Positions 7,504-15,653 of a DNA stretch of 64,000 nucleotides are shown one piece after another (the stretch's first letter is position 1; each line of letters opens with the position of its first letter). The translations under genes were made by a program, and so were the position numbers. Source of the stretch: Candidatus Thiodiazotropha sp. LNASS1 (lineage in GTDB: Bacteria > Pseudomonadota > Gammaproteobacteria > Chromatiales > Chromatiaceae); contig NZ_OZ156465.1 in assembly GCF_964212655.1 (NCBI RefSeq), forward strand, positions 3,596,001 through 3,660,000, in the 5' to 3' direction. The notes beneath the pieces were generated by a model. It was not told the DNA's origin. It did no database searches and saw only the letters and a program-made list of their open reading frames with translations.

Positions 7504-8148
7504 CTACGCTTTCGGTATGACTCCATATCTAATTGCGAGTCGAACAAGTTCGACAGGGGAGTTAATGCCGAGCTTTTGTTTGATGCTCGTTTGATAATTG
7601 GCGACGGTCTTGTGTCCAATATCCAGGTGGCTGGCTATCTCCTCAACAGTGTTGCCTTTTGCCAACAGACGGAACACTTCAAATTCCCTTGTTGTCAGTC
7701 TTCGCGTGGGATCATGATCGCCGGTCTCACTATGCAGGGCTACTTTCTGAGCCATATCCGTGCTCAAAAAACTTTTCCCAATACTCGCTTGCCGCACGGC
7801 ATTTATCAGATCGTTTGTAGACCCTGATTTTGCGACATATCCCATGGCGCCGGCTGCCATTGACTGGATTGCGTAGGTGATGTTTTCATGCATGCTGTAC
7901 ATGATAATCTTCGCATCGGGCCAACGTCCTATAATTCGTCTCAAAGCCTCGAGACCTCCCATGCCGGGCATCGACACATCCATAACCAATACATCAGGCA
8001 TGGATTCACTGTATAATCGGTAGGCTTGCTCACCATTCTCAGCTTTACCTATCACGACCATGTCGCTGTTTTGTTCCAGTAGTCTGGTCAGCCCGGACCT
8101 GACAACGACGTGATCGTCCGCCAGCAGGACGTTGATGGTCTGACTCAC
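7504..8148 (-). CDS. NarL/LuxR-type response regulator 2
   Basis: The 214-residue protein has a receiver domain (DDH at 11-13, phospho-acceptor Asp57 in VLVMDVSMPG, Lys in GYVAKSGS) and a LuxR helix-turn-helix (LTTREFEVFRLLAKGNTVEE, then GHKTVANYQTSIKQKLGI). The start is GTG at 8148, whose GTGA overlaps the TGA of the kinase gene upstream, so the two are translationally coupled. It is a clear paralogue of the regulator at 2817-3464. The pair is convergent with the ABM gene. Target genes are not known; the receptor and ABM genes are the obvious candidates. Confidence 0.95.
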   Translation of the reverse strand: MSQTINVLLADDHVVVRSGLTRLLEQNSDMVVIGKAENGEQAYRLYSESMPDVLVMDVSMPGMGGLEALRRIIGRWPDAKIIMYSMHENITYAIQSMAAGAMGYVAKSGSTNDLINAVRQASIGKSFLSTDMAQKVALHSETGDHDPTRRLTTREFEVFRLLAKGNTVEEIASHLDIGHKTVANYQTSIKQKLGINSPVELVRLAIRYGVIPKA

Positions 8149-9485
8149 ATGACTTCTCCTTGCTTAGGGATGCTTACCCGGATGATCACGCCCTCTCCAG
8201 GTCTGCTATTGATATCGATCAGACCATTCACACTGCTGACCCGTTGCTGCATCCCTGACAGGCCGAAACCGGGTCTCTGCTCCGACATGTCAAAACCCTC
8301 TCCGTTATCTGCCACCTCAAGTTCATAGGTTGTCGTGCATTCCTCCAATTCAATCCTGATTTCAGTGGCCTTTGAGTGACGACTGATATTTGTCAGGCAT
8401 TCCTGCAGAATACGGTACAGGGTCAACTGCATGGTTTCGTCAAGTGCGGAAAACTGTCCCTGTATATGATATGTGAGATCTGTCTGTGAATGCCGTTCTT
8501 GCCAGGAATTGATGAGCTCTTGCAGCGCTTCAATGAAGCTTAACTCATCAAGACCACCGGGTCTCAGGCGCTTTAACATGCTTCTCAGAATCACGATCAT
8601 TTGGCACGCAACCTCATCGATTGCCTGGGCGCTTTTTATACTGGATGATAGATCCTTGGATTGCTGTATCACTGATGCGTCAACATGTATCGCTGTCAAA
8701 TGCTGACCTATCTCATCGTGTAGCTCTTGCGCAAGACTTTTTCGCTCTGCCTCTTGCAGGGATATGATCTGCTGGGTCAGGCGATGGTTATCCCGGATGC
8801 TGCTTTGCAATGTCGATGCCATCGTATTGAACTTGTGGCTGATACCCGCCATTTCAGGAAGCTTGAAGATTGGGAGACGCGTTCCAAGCTGCCCTGACTC
8901 AATGTCGGACAAAGCCTTTGTGATATGTGAAATCGGTCTCAGTGCATGTGATACAACAATATAAACCATTATGTTTACAGCCAGGAATACCAGAGAAATC
9001 ATCGTCAGCAACATTTTGGTTTCTTCCCACGCCTCCGCAATTTCGCTGTTCGGCTCCGGACTGATGACAAGCTCCCCCTGTTTGGCCGTATTGACATAGA
9101 CGGGCAGTCGTTTCTTGGTTATGTCCCGCAACGCTGTCTGCATCAGTTGTTTGAACCAATCAGGAGTGGAGTCGCTGTTTTCCGGGGATGTTATGTCGTT
9201 ACTTTCAACCAGATTATTCTGAAGGTCGTAAAAAGCGATCTGAAGATGACGAACATTTACCAACCGATCCAACTTGAATGGGGCAGGCTGTTGCTGTCTG
9301 AGCTCCTCGGTCTGATAAACATGCCGTAGCTCTGCCGCCAGCATATGCGCGGCAAACACCATCGCTGACGCCAATTCGGCACGGACGTTTTCCCGTGCGT
9401 TATTGATCGCCTGTATGGCGCTGATAACAAGGATGATCAACAGTACCAGTGTCACGATAAGATTGAGTCTGAATCGAAGGTTCAC
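8145..9485 (-). CDS. MoxY/NarX-like sensor histidine kinase 2
   Basis: The 446-residue protein begins at a GTG preceded by AGGTGAG. Transmembrane segments near residues 8-27 and 158-178 bracket a periplasmic domain whose landmarks sit at nearly the same positions as in kinase 1: VRHLQIAF near 78-85, PDWF at 108-111 and EIAEAW at 148-153. HAMP, HisKA_3 (ERKSLAQELHDEIGQ, His256) and HATPase (DNGEGFD, GFGLSGMQQRV) follow. Sequence outside the landmarks has diverged, so the two kinases may sense different ligands or ranges. The periplasmic fold resembles that of LapD and MoxY. The gene overlaps the regulator gene downstream by 4 bp. Confidence 0.93.
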   Translation of the reverse strand: MNLRFRLNLIVTLVLLIILVISAIQAINNARENVRAELASAMVFAAHMLAAELRHVYQTEELRQQQPAPFKLDRLVNVRHLQIAFYDLQNNLVESNDITSPENSDSTPDWFKQLMQTALRDITKKRLPVYVNTAKQGELVISPEPNSEIAEAWEETKMLLTMISLVFLAVNIMVYIVVSHALRPISHITKALSDIESGQLGTRLPIFKLPEMAGISHKFNTMASTLQSSIRDNHRLTQQIISLQEAERKSLAQELHDEIGQHLTAIHVDASVIQQSKDLSSSIKSAQAIDEVACQMIVILRSMLKRLRPGGLDELSFIEALQELINSWQERHSQTDLTYHIQGQFSALDETMQLTLYRILQECLTNISRHSKATEIRIELEECTTTYELEVADNGEGFDMSEQRPGFGLSGMQQRVSSVNGLIDINSRPGEGVIIRVSIPKQGEVM

Positions 9486-9723
9486 ACATTCTCACCTAAA
9501 TAAATAACAGGTCGGCTTATTCTAATATTGTGTATGCCAAAGTTTAGATAGGAAAAACTTCATATCTGGACCAAGTATAAGCCTATTGACAACATCACAA
9601 TGCTGGATGATGCAGAGATGGCTGAATGTAGGCGGATCCCGGGCTGGGCAGGTTATGCATGGTTATATTCAAAACGATTGATCTTGATCCGGCATATCTC
9701 CATACAGCTTCAAGATGATTGCG

Positions 9724-10683
9724 CTATACGACGCGATTGCGAATCTTACCGGCTAGAAAGGCCTGGATATTGACAGTCACGTCATCGACCAGCCGCTGCC
9801 TTGCTTCACGGCTGGCCCAGGCGATATGGGGTGTGACAATCAGATTGGGGACCTCAGGGTCGAGCAACGGATTGCCGTCTACCGGCGGTTCCGCGACAAG
9901 CACGTCTATTCCGGCCCCGCCAAGCTTGCCGTTAACCAATGCTTCCGCCAGTGCTGATTCATCCACGATGCCACCGCGGGCGGTATTGATCAACAGGGCA
10001 TGAGGCTGCATCAAGGCCAGTTCGCGGGTGCCGATCAGGTTGCGGGTGTTCGGTGTCAAGGGGACATGCAGTGAAAGCACGTCCACCTGGGGCAACAGCT
10101 CATCCAAAGGTACGCGTTCGGGGCTTGGTCCGCTGCCAGGCCGCTGGGCCACCAACACGTTCATACCGAATGCCTTGGCCAACCGGCCCACCCCACGGCC
10201 AAGTTCGCCGTAGCCCAGGATGCCCATGCATTTACCCGATAACTCCCAGATGGGGTAGTCAAGGAAACAGAAATGGTTTGCTCGCTGCCAGTCGCCTCTT
10301 GTGACCGCTTTCTGATAATTCTGTTGTTGAGTAGCGAGAGAGAGAATCAGTGAAAATACGTGTTGTACCACCGAGGGGGTGGCGTAGCCGGTAACGTTTG
10401 TTACAGCGATGCCGAGTTCGGCGGCCGCTTCAAGGTCCACATTGTTGCTTCCGGTCGCAGCGATACAGATCAGCTTGAGATTTCGGCAGGCGATTAACTG
10501 GGAATGATCGAGCACCACCTTGTTGCTGATCACCAGTTCGGCATCGATGATCCGTTCCATTGTCTGTCGGGATGCAGTAGCCCGATGCCAGCCCCAATGG
10601 CGGGCCATGGCTTTGAGTGGCGACCAGACGATGTCACTAGGGTCGACGGAGCCCACATCAAGAAATACACCCTTATCAAACAA
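9724..10683 (-). CDS. D-2-hydroxyacid dehydrogenase (glycerate dehydrogenase/hydroxypyruvate reductase-like)
   Basis: The 319-residue NAD(P)-dependent enzyme has the nucleotide-binding motif GILGYGELGRGVG near the middle and the catalytic Arg in NTARGGIVDES, the Glu in VAEPPVDGNPL and the His in TPHIAWAS. The family interconverts 2-oxoacids and D-2-hydroxyacids; HprA-type glycerate dehydrogenase is the closest resemblance I recognise, but the substrate is not certain. TTG at 10683 is chosen because GGAGG lies 5 nt before it; an in-frame TTG at 10695 would overlap that ribosome site. It stands alone, followed by a 238-bp gap without recognised features before the kinase at 9485. Confidence 0.85.
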   Translation of the reverse strand: MFDKGVFLDVGSVDPSDIVWSPLKAMARHWGWHRATASRQTMERIIDAELVISNKVVLDHSQLIACRNLKLICIAATGSNNVDLEAAAELGIAVTNVTGYATPSVVQHVFSLILSLATQQQNYQKAVTRGDWQRANHFCFLDYPIWELSGKCMGILGYGELGRGVGRLAKAFGMNVLVAQRPGSGPSPERVPLDELLPQVDVLSLHVPLTPNTRNLIGTRELALMQPHALLINTARGGIVDESALAEALVNGKLGGAGIDVLVAEPPVDGNPLLDPEVPNLIVTPHIAWASREARQRLVDDVTVNIQAFLAGKIRNRVV

Positions 10684-10799
10684 ATCCGCCTCCAATATGG
10701 GTTCTATCGGGTATTCCTGAACGTGTAACGCTCAATGCGGTTTTTGCGCGATTCCGCTGATTTTCCGGCTGTCGGGGAATATCCGTCCCTTGATGGAAA

Positions 10800-10876
10800 T
10801 GGCGCGCCCGACAGGATTTGAACCTGTGACCCCCGCCTTCGGAGGGCGGTACTCTATCCAGCTGAGCTACGGGCGC
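10800..10876 (-). tRNA. tRNA-Arg (anticodon CCG)
   Basis: The 77-nt gene folds as a standard cloverleaf. The acceptor arms GCGCCCG and CGGGCGC pair perfectly, the D arm contains AGCTCAGCTGGATAGAG, the anticodon stem CCGCC/GGCGG holds the loop CTCCGAA, and the T arm reads ACAGGTTCAAATCCTGT. The CCA end is encoded (TGG at 10800-10802 on the + strand). Anticodon CCG reads the CGG codon. Confidence 0.95.
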
Positions 10877-11063
10877 TGAATAGGAAGCGTAGTGTAACGA
10901 CAGGCGCTGGCGGCGTCCAACCCATAATCGACCGCCCCGAATCAGAAGGATGACAGCCCGGGATAGAGTCGGTTCGAACTTTTTGCCGCCTGTGGGTATA
11001 ATTGTCGGGTTTTGCGAACAGCCCAGGCCACTGGCCTCAAGAGTAACAACGGAGGAAGAGCCC

Positions 11064-11573
11064 GTGAAGATTAAAGCCGTATCCCTGTCTGTCCTCATCG
11101 CCCTGGCGGGACTAACCAGTCAACTGATGGCCGAGGAGCGGGCGGATGTGCTCGAAAGAATTGCCCCTATCGGTAAGGTGAGCGTGGCGGGCGAGGCCAA
11201 ACCCGCCGCCGCGCCGGCAACCCAGACCGCTGCCGCTGAAGCGCCTGCTGCAGAGGCCCCGGCAACCGAGGATGCCCCCGCTGCTGAAGCCGCAACAGCC
11301 GCAGAAGCCGCGCCTGCCGCGGGTGGCGATGCGCTGGCCCTGGCCACCCAGTCCGGCTGCATGGCCTGTCACCAGGTCGCAACCAAAGTGGTCGGTCCCG
11401 CCTACACAGAGGTCGCCGCCAAGTACAAAGGTGACGCTGGCGCCCTGGATATGCTGGTGGCCAAGGTGAAAAGCGGTGGTGTGGGAGCCTGGGGCCAGGT
11501 ACCGATGCCGCCCAATGCCCATGTCTCCGATGACAATATCCGCACTATCGTCAGCTGGGTGCTCACCCACTAA
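11064..11573 (+). CDS. c5-type monoheme cytochrome c with Ala/Pro-rich linker
   Basis: The 169-residue protein starts at GTG 11064 behind GGAGGA. It has a signal peptide (KIKAVSLSVLIALAGLTSQLMA), a 50-60 residue low-complexity linker of Ala, Pro, Glu and Thr, and a C-terminal class I cytochrome c domain with one heme site (CMACH) and the distal Met in VPMPPN. The ending DDNIRTIVSWVLTH is typical of c5/c551-like electron carriers of the periplasm. The linker suggests a tether to the membrane or to a partner. A likely role is electron transfer to a terminal oxidase or reductase; the partner is not in the window. A family B inverted-repeat element follows at 11585-11743. Confidence 0.88.
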   Translation: MKIKAVSLSVLIALAGLTSQLMAEERADVLERIAPIGKVSVAGEAKPAAAPATQTAAAEAPAAEAPATEDAPAAEAATAAEAAPAAGGDALALATQSGCMACHQVATKVVGPAYTEVAAKYKGDAGALDMLVAKVKSGGVGAWGQVPMPPNAHVSDDNIRTIVSWVLTH

Positions 11574-11584
11574 GGCAGTTTACA

Positions 11585-11743
11585 GTCCGCAAATGAACGC
11601 AAATGTTCTCAATGTGCCTATCGTGCGGTGTATCTCACGCTTGCCGGGGCATATTGTCATGATTAATTGATGGGCAAGCCGCACCCTACGCGGCTGCGTG
11701 GCAATAAAATATCATTTGCGTTAATTCGCGTTCATTTGCGGAC
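11585..11743. repeat. Family B inverted-repeat element (about 159 bp)
   Basis: The left end GTCCGCAAATGAACGCAAA (11585-11603) is matched in inverted orientation by 11715-11743, ending GCGTTCATTTGCGGAC. A partial family A copy (GGGCAAGCCGCACC) lies inside near 11673. No ORF is present. The same ends enclose the element at 36732-36940, so this looks like a small non-autonomous repeat element. Confidence 0.6.
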
Positions 11744-11772
11744 GCTTATCAAAAACGGCCTCATACAGCCTG

Positions 11773-13776
11773 TTATGAAAGCAGGGATTTCAGGTTGGCC
11801 AGATGGGCCGATCCCCGTTGCTGCTTCTCCTCCTGGCTGAGCTGGCTGTTGCGGCCCTCCCAGCTGAGGTCCTCTTCGGGTAGTTCCTGCAGGAAGCGGC
11901 TCGGCTCGCAGGGGATCATCTCGCCGAAGCGCTTGCGTTTGGCGGCATAAGTGAGGGTCAGGCTGCGTCGTGCGCGGGTGATGCCCACATAGGCCAGGCG
12001 GCGCTCCTCCTCGATGTTCTCTTCCTCGATACTGCTGCGATGGGGCAGTAGCTCCTCTTCCATACCGACCAGGAAGACGTGGGGAAACTCAAGTCCCTTG
12101 GCGGCATGCAGGGTCATCAGGTGGACCTGGTCCTGCTGCTCCTCCTCATTCTGCCGCTCCAACAGGTCCATCAGGGTCAGGTGATTGACCATCTCCTCCA
12201 GGCTCTTCTCCTGCAGCTCACCGTTGTAGAGGGCTTTGATCCACTCCAACAGATCGTTGACGTTTTCCATGCGCCTGTCCGCCACGCTGTCGCTGCTGGC
12301 GTTGGCCCTGATCCAATCTTCGTAATCGATCTCCCGCACCAGACCGCGGACCGCCTCCACCGGGCTGTTCTCAGCCTCACTTGCGCGTGCCTCTATCAGC
12401 CGGTTAAATTGTTGTAAGCGATCATAAGCGCGCTGATTCAACACCCTCTGCAGTCCCAACTCGCGGCAGGCCGGTAGCAGGCCTGTTTCCCGTTGACGGG
12501 CATAGGCGCTGAGTTTTTCAAGGGTATTGGGACCTATCTCCCGGCGCGGCGTGTTGATGATCCGCAGAAAGGCGCTGTCGTCGTCGGGATTTGCCAGCAG
12601 TCTGAGGTAGGCCATGACATCTTTCACCTCGGTGCGTGCGAAGAACGAGGTGCCGCCGCTGAGAAAATAGGGGATATTATGACTGCGCAGCGCCTGTTCG
12701 AACTGCCTCGCCTGGTGATTGCCGCGATAGAGGATTGCGAAATCACTGTTGGCGGCCTTTGCCGTGAACTTCAGATGGATGATCTCCGAGACTACCTTCT
12801 CCGCCTCCTGCGCCTCGTTGCGGCATTCGAGCACACGTAATTCCGGGCCTGGGCCGAGATCGCTCCAGAGCCGCTTGTCGAACACATGGGGATTGTTGCT
12901 GATCAGGTGGTTTGCCGAACGCAGGATCCGTCCGCTGGAGCGGTAGTTCTGCTCAAGTTTTATCAATTTCAATTGCCTGAAATCGGACTGCAGCTTTGCC
13001 AGGTTTTCCGGGCGGGCACCACGCCAGGCATAGATAGACTGGTCATCGTCACCGACAACGGTGAACGCGGCACGCACACCGACCAGTAGCTTGACCAGTT
13101 CATACTGGGCCTGGTTGGTGTCCTGATACTCGTCAACCAACAGATAGCGGATCCGGTTCTGCCAGGTTTCGAGGGCATCCGGATGTTGCCGAAAAAGGCT
13201 CACGGGCAGCAGGATCAGGTCATCGAAATCGACGGCATTGAAGGCCTTCAGGTTTCGCTGATAGGCGGCATAGAGATGCGCCTTCCTGGCCTGCAAATCG
13301 TCCTCTGCGCCACTCAGTGCCTGTTCAGGGGTTATCAGGTCGTTTTTCCAGCCCGAGATGGCCCACTGGATTGCATTGAGCTCAGACTCATCTCCCAGGT
13401 TTCCTTTACGCAACAGCTCTTTGAGCAGGGTGTCGCTGTCCTGTTGGTCGAAGATGGAGAAGCCGGCCTTGTAATCCATTCGCTTCAACTCCCGGCGTAT
13501 GATATTGAGGCCCAGGGTGTGAAAGGTGGAGATGGCCGGGCCCGCGCCGTTTTCGAGGCCTATCATGCCAGCCACGCGCTGCTTCATCTCCCTTGCCGCC
13601 TTGTTGGTGAAGGTGACCGCCGTGATAGATCTTGGATCGATTGCACAACGTTTTATCAGATGGGCGATCTTGGCGGTGATCACCCGCGTCTTGCCGCTGC
13701 CCGCTCCGGCGAGCACCAACAGTGGGCCATCGATATAGTTGACCGCTGCTTGTTGACGCGGATTGAGATCAGACAT
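11773..13776 (-). CDS. rep: ATP-dependent DNA helicase Rep
   Basis: The 667-residue superfamily 1A helicase unwinds DNA 3' to 5' and helps replication forks past protein blocks. All signature motifs are visible: Q motif NPRQQAAVNYI, Walker A LAGAGSGKTRV near residue 25, motif II LLVDEYQDTN, motif III VVGDDDQSIYAWRGA, motif IV LEQNYRSSGRIL, and the C-terminal LMTLHAAKGLEFPHV and VGITRARRSLTL. Length and start (MSDLNPRQQ) match Rep better than UvrD, which is longer. It is a single-gene unit convergent with the cytochrome gene. Confidence 0.95.
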   Translation of the reverse strand: MSDLNPRQQAAVNYIDGPLLVLAGAGSGKTRVITAKIAHLIKRCAIDPRSITAVTFTNKAAREMKQRVAGMIGLENGAGPAISTFHTLGLNIIRRELKRMDYKAGFSIFDQQDSDTLLKELLRKGNLGDESELNAIQWAISGWKNDLITPEQALSGAEDDLQARKAHLYAAYQRNLKAFNAVDFDDLILLPVSLFRQHPDALETWQNRIRYLLVDEYQDTNQAQYELVKLLVGVRAAFTVVGDDDQSIYAWRGARPENLAKLQSDFRQLKLIKLEQNYRSSGRILRSANHLISNNPHVFDKRLWSDLGPGPELRVLECRNEAQEAEKVVSEIIHLKFTAKAANSDFAILYRGNHQARQFEQALRSHNIPYFLSGGTSFFARTEVKDVMAYLRLLANPDDDSAFLRIINTPRREIGPNTLEKLSAYARQRETGLLPACRELGLQRVLNQRAYDRLQQFNRLIEARASEAENSPVEAVRGLVREIDYEDWIRANASSDSVADRRMENVNDLLEWIKALYNGELQEKSLEEMVNHLTLMDLLERQNEEEQQDQVHLMTLHAAKGLEFPHVFLVGMEEELLPHRSSIEEENIEEERRLAYVGITRARRSLTLTYAAKRKRFGEMIPCEPSRFLQELPEEDLSWEGRNSQLSQEEKQQRGSAHLANLKSLLS

Positions 13777-13927
13777 GGGTTGCAGTCTTGTAGGTAGTCC
13801 AGGTTAGAGGGATTGAAATCGAAAGGCGGAAGGTTACGCAGTGACGGGGTCCATTTCAACAGGATGTCTTGCTTGCTATGATGCGTATTTCATGTCGCTG
13901 TATAAAACGAGAACGAGTGAACATCTG

Positions 13928-14650
13928 ATGGCGATGACAAGAGACCGGCGCCGTACCCCCAGGGGAGGCAATGAACGTCAGCTGACCCGAGAGTCCTGGC
14001 GGGTATTCCAGATAATGGCGGAGTTCGTCGAAGGCTTTGAGCAGCTGGCTCAGATAAGTCCTTCAGTCAGTTTTTTCGGCTCCGCACGCACCCCGCGTGA
14101 TCATCACCATTATGCCCTGGCGGAAGAGATTGCACGACTGTTGTCCGACAGTGGATTCTCCGTGGTCAGCGGTGGCGGCCCCGGGATCATGGAAGCGGCG
14201 AATAAGGGGGCCTTCGAGGGGAAATCCACCAGCATCGGCCTGAATATCCAACTCCCCATGGAGCAGGCCGGGAACCCCTATCAGGATATTGCTCTCAACT
14301 TCCGCCACTTTTTTGCCCGCAAGGTGATGTTTGTGAAACATGCATCGGCCTATGTGGTACTCCCGGGCGGTTTCGGCACACTGGATGAGATGGCGGAGAT
14401 ACTGACGCTGGTTCAGACCGGCAAGACCCGTAAGATTCCGATCATCCTGGTTGACGGGGCGTTCTGGCAGGGATTGCTCGATTGGTTCCGCGATACTCTG
14501 TGTACGGCAGGCACCATCAGCCCCGAGGATCTCGATCTGGTGCAGGTCTGCAATCAACCTAAAGAGGTGGTGGACGCAATTTTCGCCCATTACGAGACAC
14601 GCCGTTTTGAACCCTCTCCCGCGGAGCAGGAGATTCTGCTCGAACTCTAA
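13928..14650 (+). CDS. LOG-family protein (TIGR00730-like nucleotide 5'-monophosphate phosphoribohydrolase)
   Basis: The 240-residue Rossmann-fold protein carries the two family signatures, SGGGPGIMEAANKGA and PGGFGTLDEMAE, which bind and hydrolyse nucleotide monophosphates in LOG and PpnN-type enzymes. These proteins were long mis-named lysine decarboxylases. The biological substrate here is open. ATG 13928 (MAMTRDRRR) is chosen because conserved sequence begins shortly after; ATG 13892 is in frame and cannot be excluded, and neither has a strong ribosome site. It is divergent from rep. Confidence 0.85.
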   Translation: MAMTRDRRRTPRGGNERQLTRESWRVFQIMAEFVEGFEQLAQISPSVSFFGSARTPRDHHHYALAEEIARLLSDSGFSVVSGGGPGIMEAANKGAFEGKSTSIGLNIQLPMEQAGNPYQDIALNFRHFFARKVMFVKHASAYVVLPGGFGTLDEMAEILTLVQTGKTRKIPIILVDGAFWQGLLDWFRDTLCTAGTISPEDLDLVQVCNQPKEVVDAIFAHYETRRFEPSPAEQEILLEL

Positions 14651-14740
14651 CCTCGGTGGCTGATAGACTCTGCATAGAGGATATCCGGTGTTACCGGGAA
14701 TAGCCGGCTAGAAGTTGATGCACCTCCCAGGAGGGAGAAG

Positions 14741-15088
14741 ATGTCTAATCATAGTTATGCGATCATTCCGGCGTTGCTCAGTCTGGTGCTGAGTTCCGCC
14801 GGATTAACAGCAGCGGAGGATCAGGGCGCACCTGAACCTCCACAGGTGCCCCTGCCCGAACTGGTCGTCGACGGTGAGGTGATCGAACCCGAAGTGACGA
14901 TTATCAAGCGGGAGGAGGGGACTATCTATGAATACCGGATCAATGGCCAGCTCTATATGGTAAAGGTCCAGCCTGACGCCGGCCCACCCTACTATATGGT
15001 CGATCGGGATGGAGATGGTGAATTCGATTCCCGTTCCACCGACCCCACCAATATTTCTGTACCGCAATGGATATTGATGCGTTGGTAA
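14741..15088 (+). CDS. DUF2782 periplasmic protein
   Basis: The 115-residue protein starts after GGAGG and has a signal peptide ending near GLTAA-EDQG. The mature part has the DUF2782 pattern: EVTIIKREEGTIYEYRINGQ, then LYMVKVQP and a C-terminal PPYYMVDRDGDGEFD. The family is widespread in gammaproteobacteria and has no known function. The DRDGDGEFD stretch could bind a cation (inference). It lies 16 bp before the TRAP permease gene in the same direction and may be co-transcribed. Confidence 0.8.
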   Translation: MSNHSYAIIPALLSLVLSSAGLTAAEDQGAPEPPQVPLPELVVDGEVIEPEVTIIKREEGTIYEYRINGQLYMVKVQPDAGPPYYMVDRDGDGEFDSRSTDPTNISVPQWILMRW

Positions 15089-15104
15089 CGGTTCGAAACA
15101 CTTC

Positions 15105-15653
15105 ATGAAAGGCGTTATATCGCTACTCGAACGGATTGCCTCGCTCTTCGAACTCATCAATGAATGGTTGGGACGTGCCGTATCCTGGCTGAGCCTGTTC
15201 ATGGTGCTGGTCACCTTTGCCGTAGTCGTGTTGCGTTACGTCTTCGACCTGGGCTGGATCTGGCTGCAGGAGTCGGTCACTTTCATGCATGGGGCGCTGT
15301 TTCTGGTGGGTGCCGCCTATACCCTGAAACATGAAGGGCATGTCCGGGTCGATATCTTCTTCCAGCGTTTCTCACCGCAGAGACAGGCATGGATCGATAT
15401 GCTCGGCAGCCTCTTGCTTTTAATGCCGGTGTGTCTGTTTATCTTCCTGATCAGTTGGGATTATGTGGTTCAGTCCTGGTCGCTGCGAGAGGGTTCCAGG
15501 GAGGCCGGTGGCCTGGATGGGGTGTATCTGTTCAAGAGCCTGATTCTGATGATGGCGGGTTTGTTGCTGATTCAAGGAATCAGTACGGTCATCCGCAGCC
15601 TGTCACGCCTGATGGGCAGGGTTGACGAGGTGGAGGCGGGAAGCGATGGCTGA
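15105..15653 (+). CDS. dctQ: TRAP transporter small permease (DctQ family)
   Basis: The 182-residue membrane protein has four predicted helices (about residues 23-46, 55-75, 93-118 and 137-158) and the family features YVFDLGWIWLQESVTFMHG and LKHEGHVRVDIFF. With the large permease it forms the membrane part of a TRAP transporter driven by a sodium gradient. The long loop SLREGSREAGGL before the last helix resembles the 2-oxoacid/lactate-type transporters I know (weak evidence). Its last 8 bp overlap the large permease gene. No DctP binding protein gene is adjacent. Confidence 0.88.
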   Translation: MKGVISLLERIASLFELINEWLGRAVSWLSLFMVLVTFAVVVLRYVFDLGWIWLQESVTFMHGALFLVGAAYTLKHEGHVRVDIFFQRFSPQRQAWIDMLGSLLLLMPVCLFIFLISWDYVVQSWSLREGSREAGGLDGVYLFKSLILMMAGLLLIQGISTVIRSLSRLMGRVDEVEAGSDG

